Source: Candidatus Aminicenantota bacterium (GTDB lineage: Bacteria > Acidobacteriota > Aminicenantia > UBA2199). From it: a DNA stretch of 5,590 nt. A program made the translations under genes and the position numbers. Location: contig JAGLQR010000134.1 of the NCBI GenBank assembly GCA_023136725.1, positions 1-5,590 of the forward strand. The letters are read 5' to 3'. The notes beneath the pieces are model-generated. The model was not told the origin of the DNA. It was given only the letters and a program-made list of their open reading frames with translations, and made no database searches. Positions 5,482 through 5,590 of the stretch are shown here, one piece after another (position 1 is the first letter of the stretch; each line of letters starts with the position of its first letter).

Positions 5482-5516
5482 TTTTACCTCCGGTAAAATT
5501 TTTGCAAATAGAGGTA
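5482..5516 (-). promoter_or_regulatory. csp leader with two alternative pairings of the ribosome binding site
   Basis: Reading the minus strand, TTTTACC (5498-5492) and GGTAAAA (5488-5482) form a perfect seven-base-pair stem with loop GGA. This hairpin takes half of the GGAGGT ribosome binding site into the stem and the rest into the loop. Upstream, TACCTC (5516-5511) is exactly complementary to GAGGTA (5490-5485), which also covers the site. The two pairings exclude each other because both use GGTA. The bases are seen directly, and a regulatory role is inference. No clear -35/-10 pair was found in the remaining upstream sequence to 5590. Confidence 0.45.
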
Positions 5517-5590
5517 GAACCATATAATGACTAAGAATTTTTGGAATTGTTTGAAATTAATGATTTCTGACCTTTACTTACTTAATGTTT

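Overview
The window is an AT-rich stretch (by eye, about 40% GC or less) of a prokaryotic genome, most likely a bacterium. Three things suggest this: hairpins that look like intrinsic terminators, strong GGAGG-type ribosome binding sites in front of most minus-strand genes, and bacterial-type families (YpfJ-like zinc peptidase, cold-shock protein, AmmeMemoRadiSam protein A with an AEVFGE ending). The phylum cannot be fixed from the sequence. AMMECR1, YjbQ, PadR and zinc-ribbon genes of this sort also occur in methanogenic archaea, so an archaeal source is less likely but not excluded.

Left, plus-strand half (1-2187). The window opens inside the 3' part of a POT/PTR2-type peptide transporter gene. 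A hairpin with a T6 tract lies just beyond it. A small gene of unknown function follows. It abuts amrA (AMMECR1 domain), which in turn overlaps yjbQ (UPF0047, thiamine phosphate synthase-like) by 8 bases. A SemiSWEET/PQ-loop-like three-helix membrane protein closes the run. A strong bidirectional hairpin then separates it from the convergent minus-strand genes.

Middle, minus-strand block (2248-4662), read right to left. First comes a YpfJ-type membrane-anchored zinc metallopeptidase, then a small zinc-ribbon protein with one membrane helix. Next is a PadR-family repressor overlapping the gene for a HAAS/DUF1700 membrane protein by 11 bases. The padR promoter carries an array of inverted TACTATGT-type half-sites, which suggests autoregulation of the padR-HAAS pair.

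Right end. A divergent plus-strand gene encodes a protein with nine cysteines arranged as two likely zinc ribbons, split by a long charged insert. A palindromic hairpin separates it from a convergent cold-shock protein gene. In the csp leader the ribosome binding site can pair with either of two upstream segments, so the leader could be a structural switch.

I see no tRNA, rRNA, CRISPR array, insertion sequence or phage gene. Nothing here is clearly a new defence or mobile system. The items most worth following are the csp leader, the padR operator array, the small unknown gene upstream of amrA, and the amrA-yjbQ coupling.
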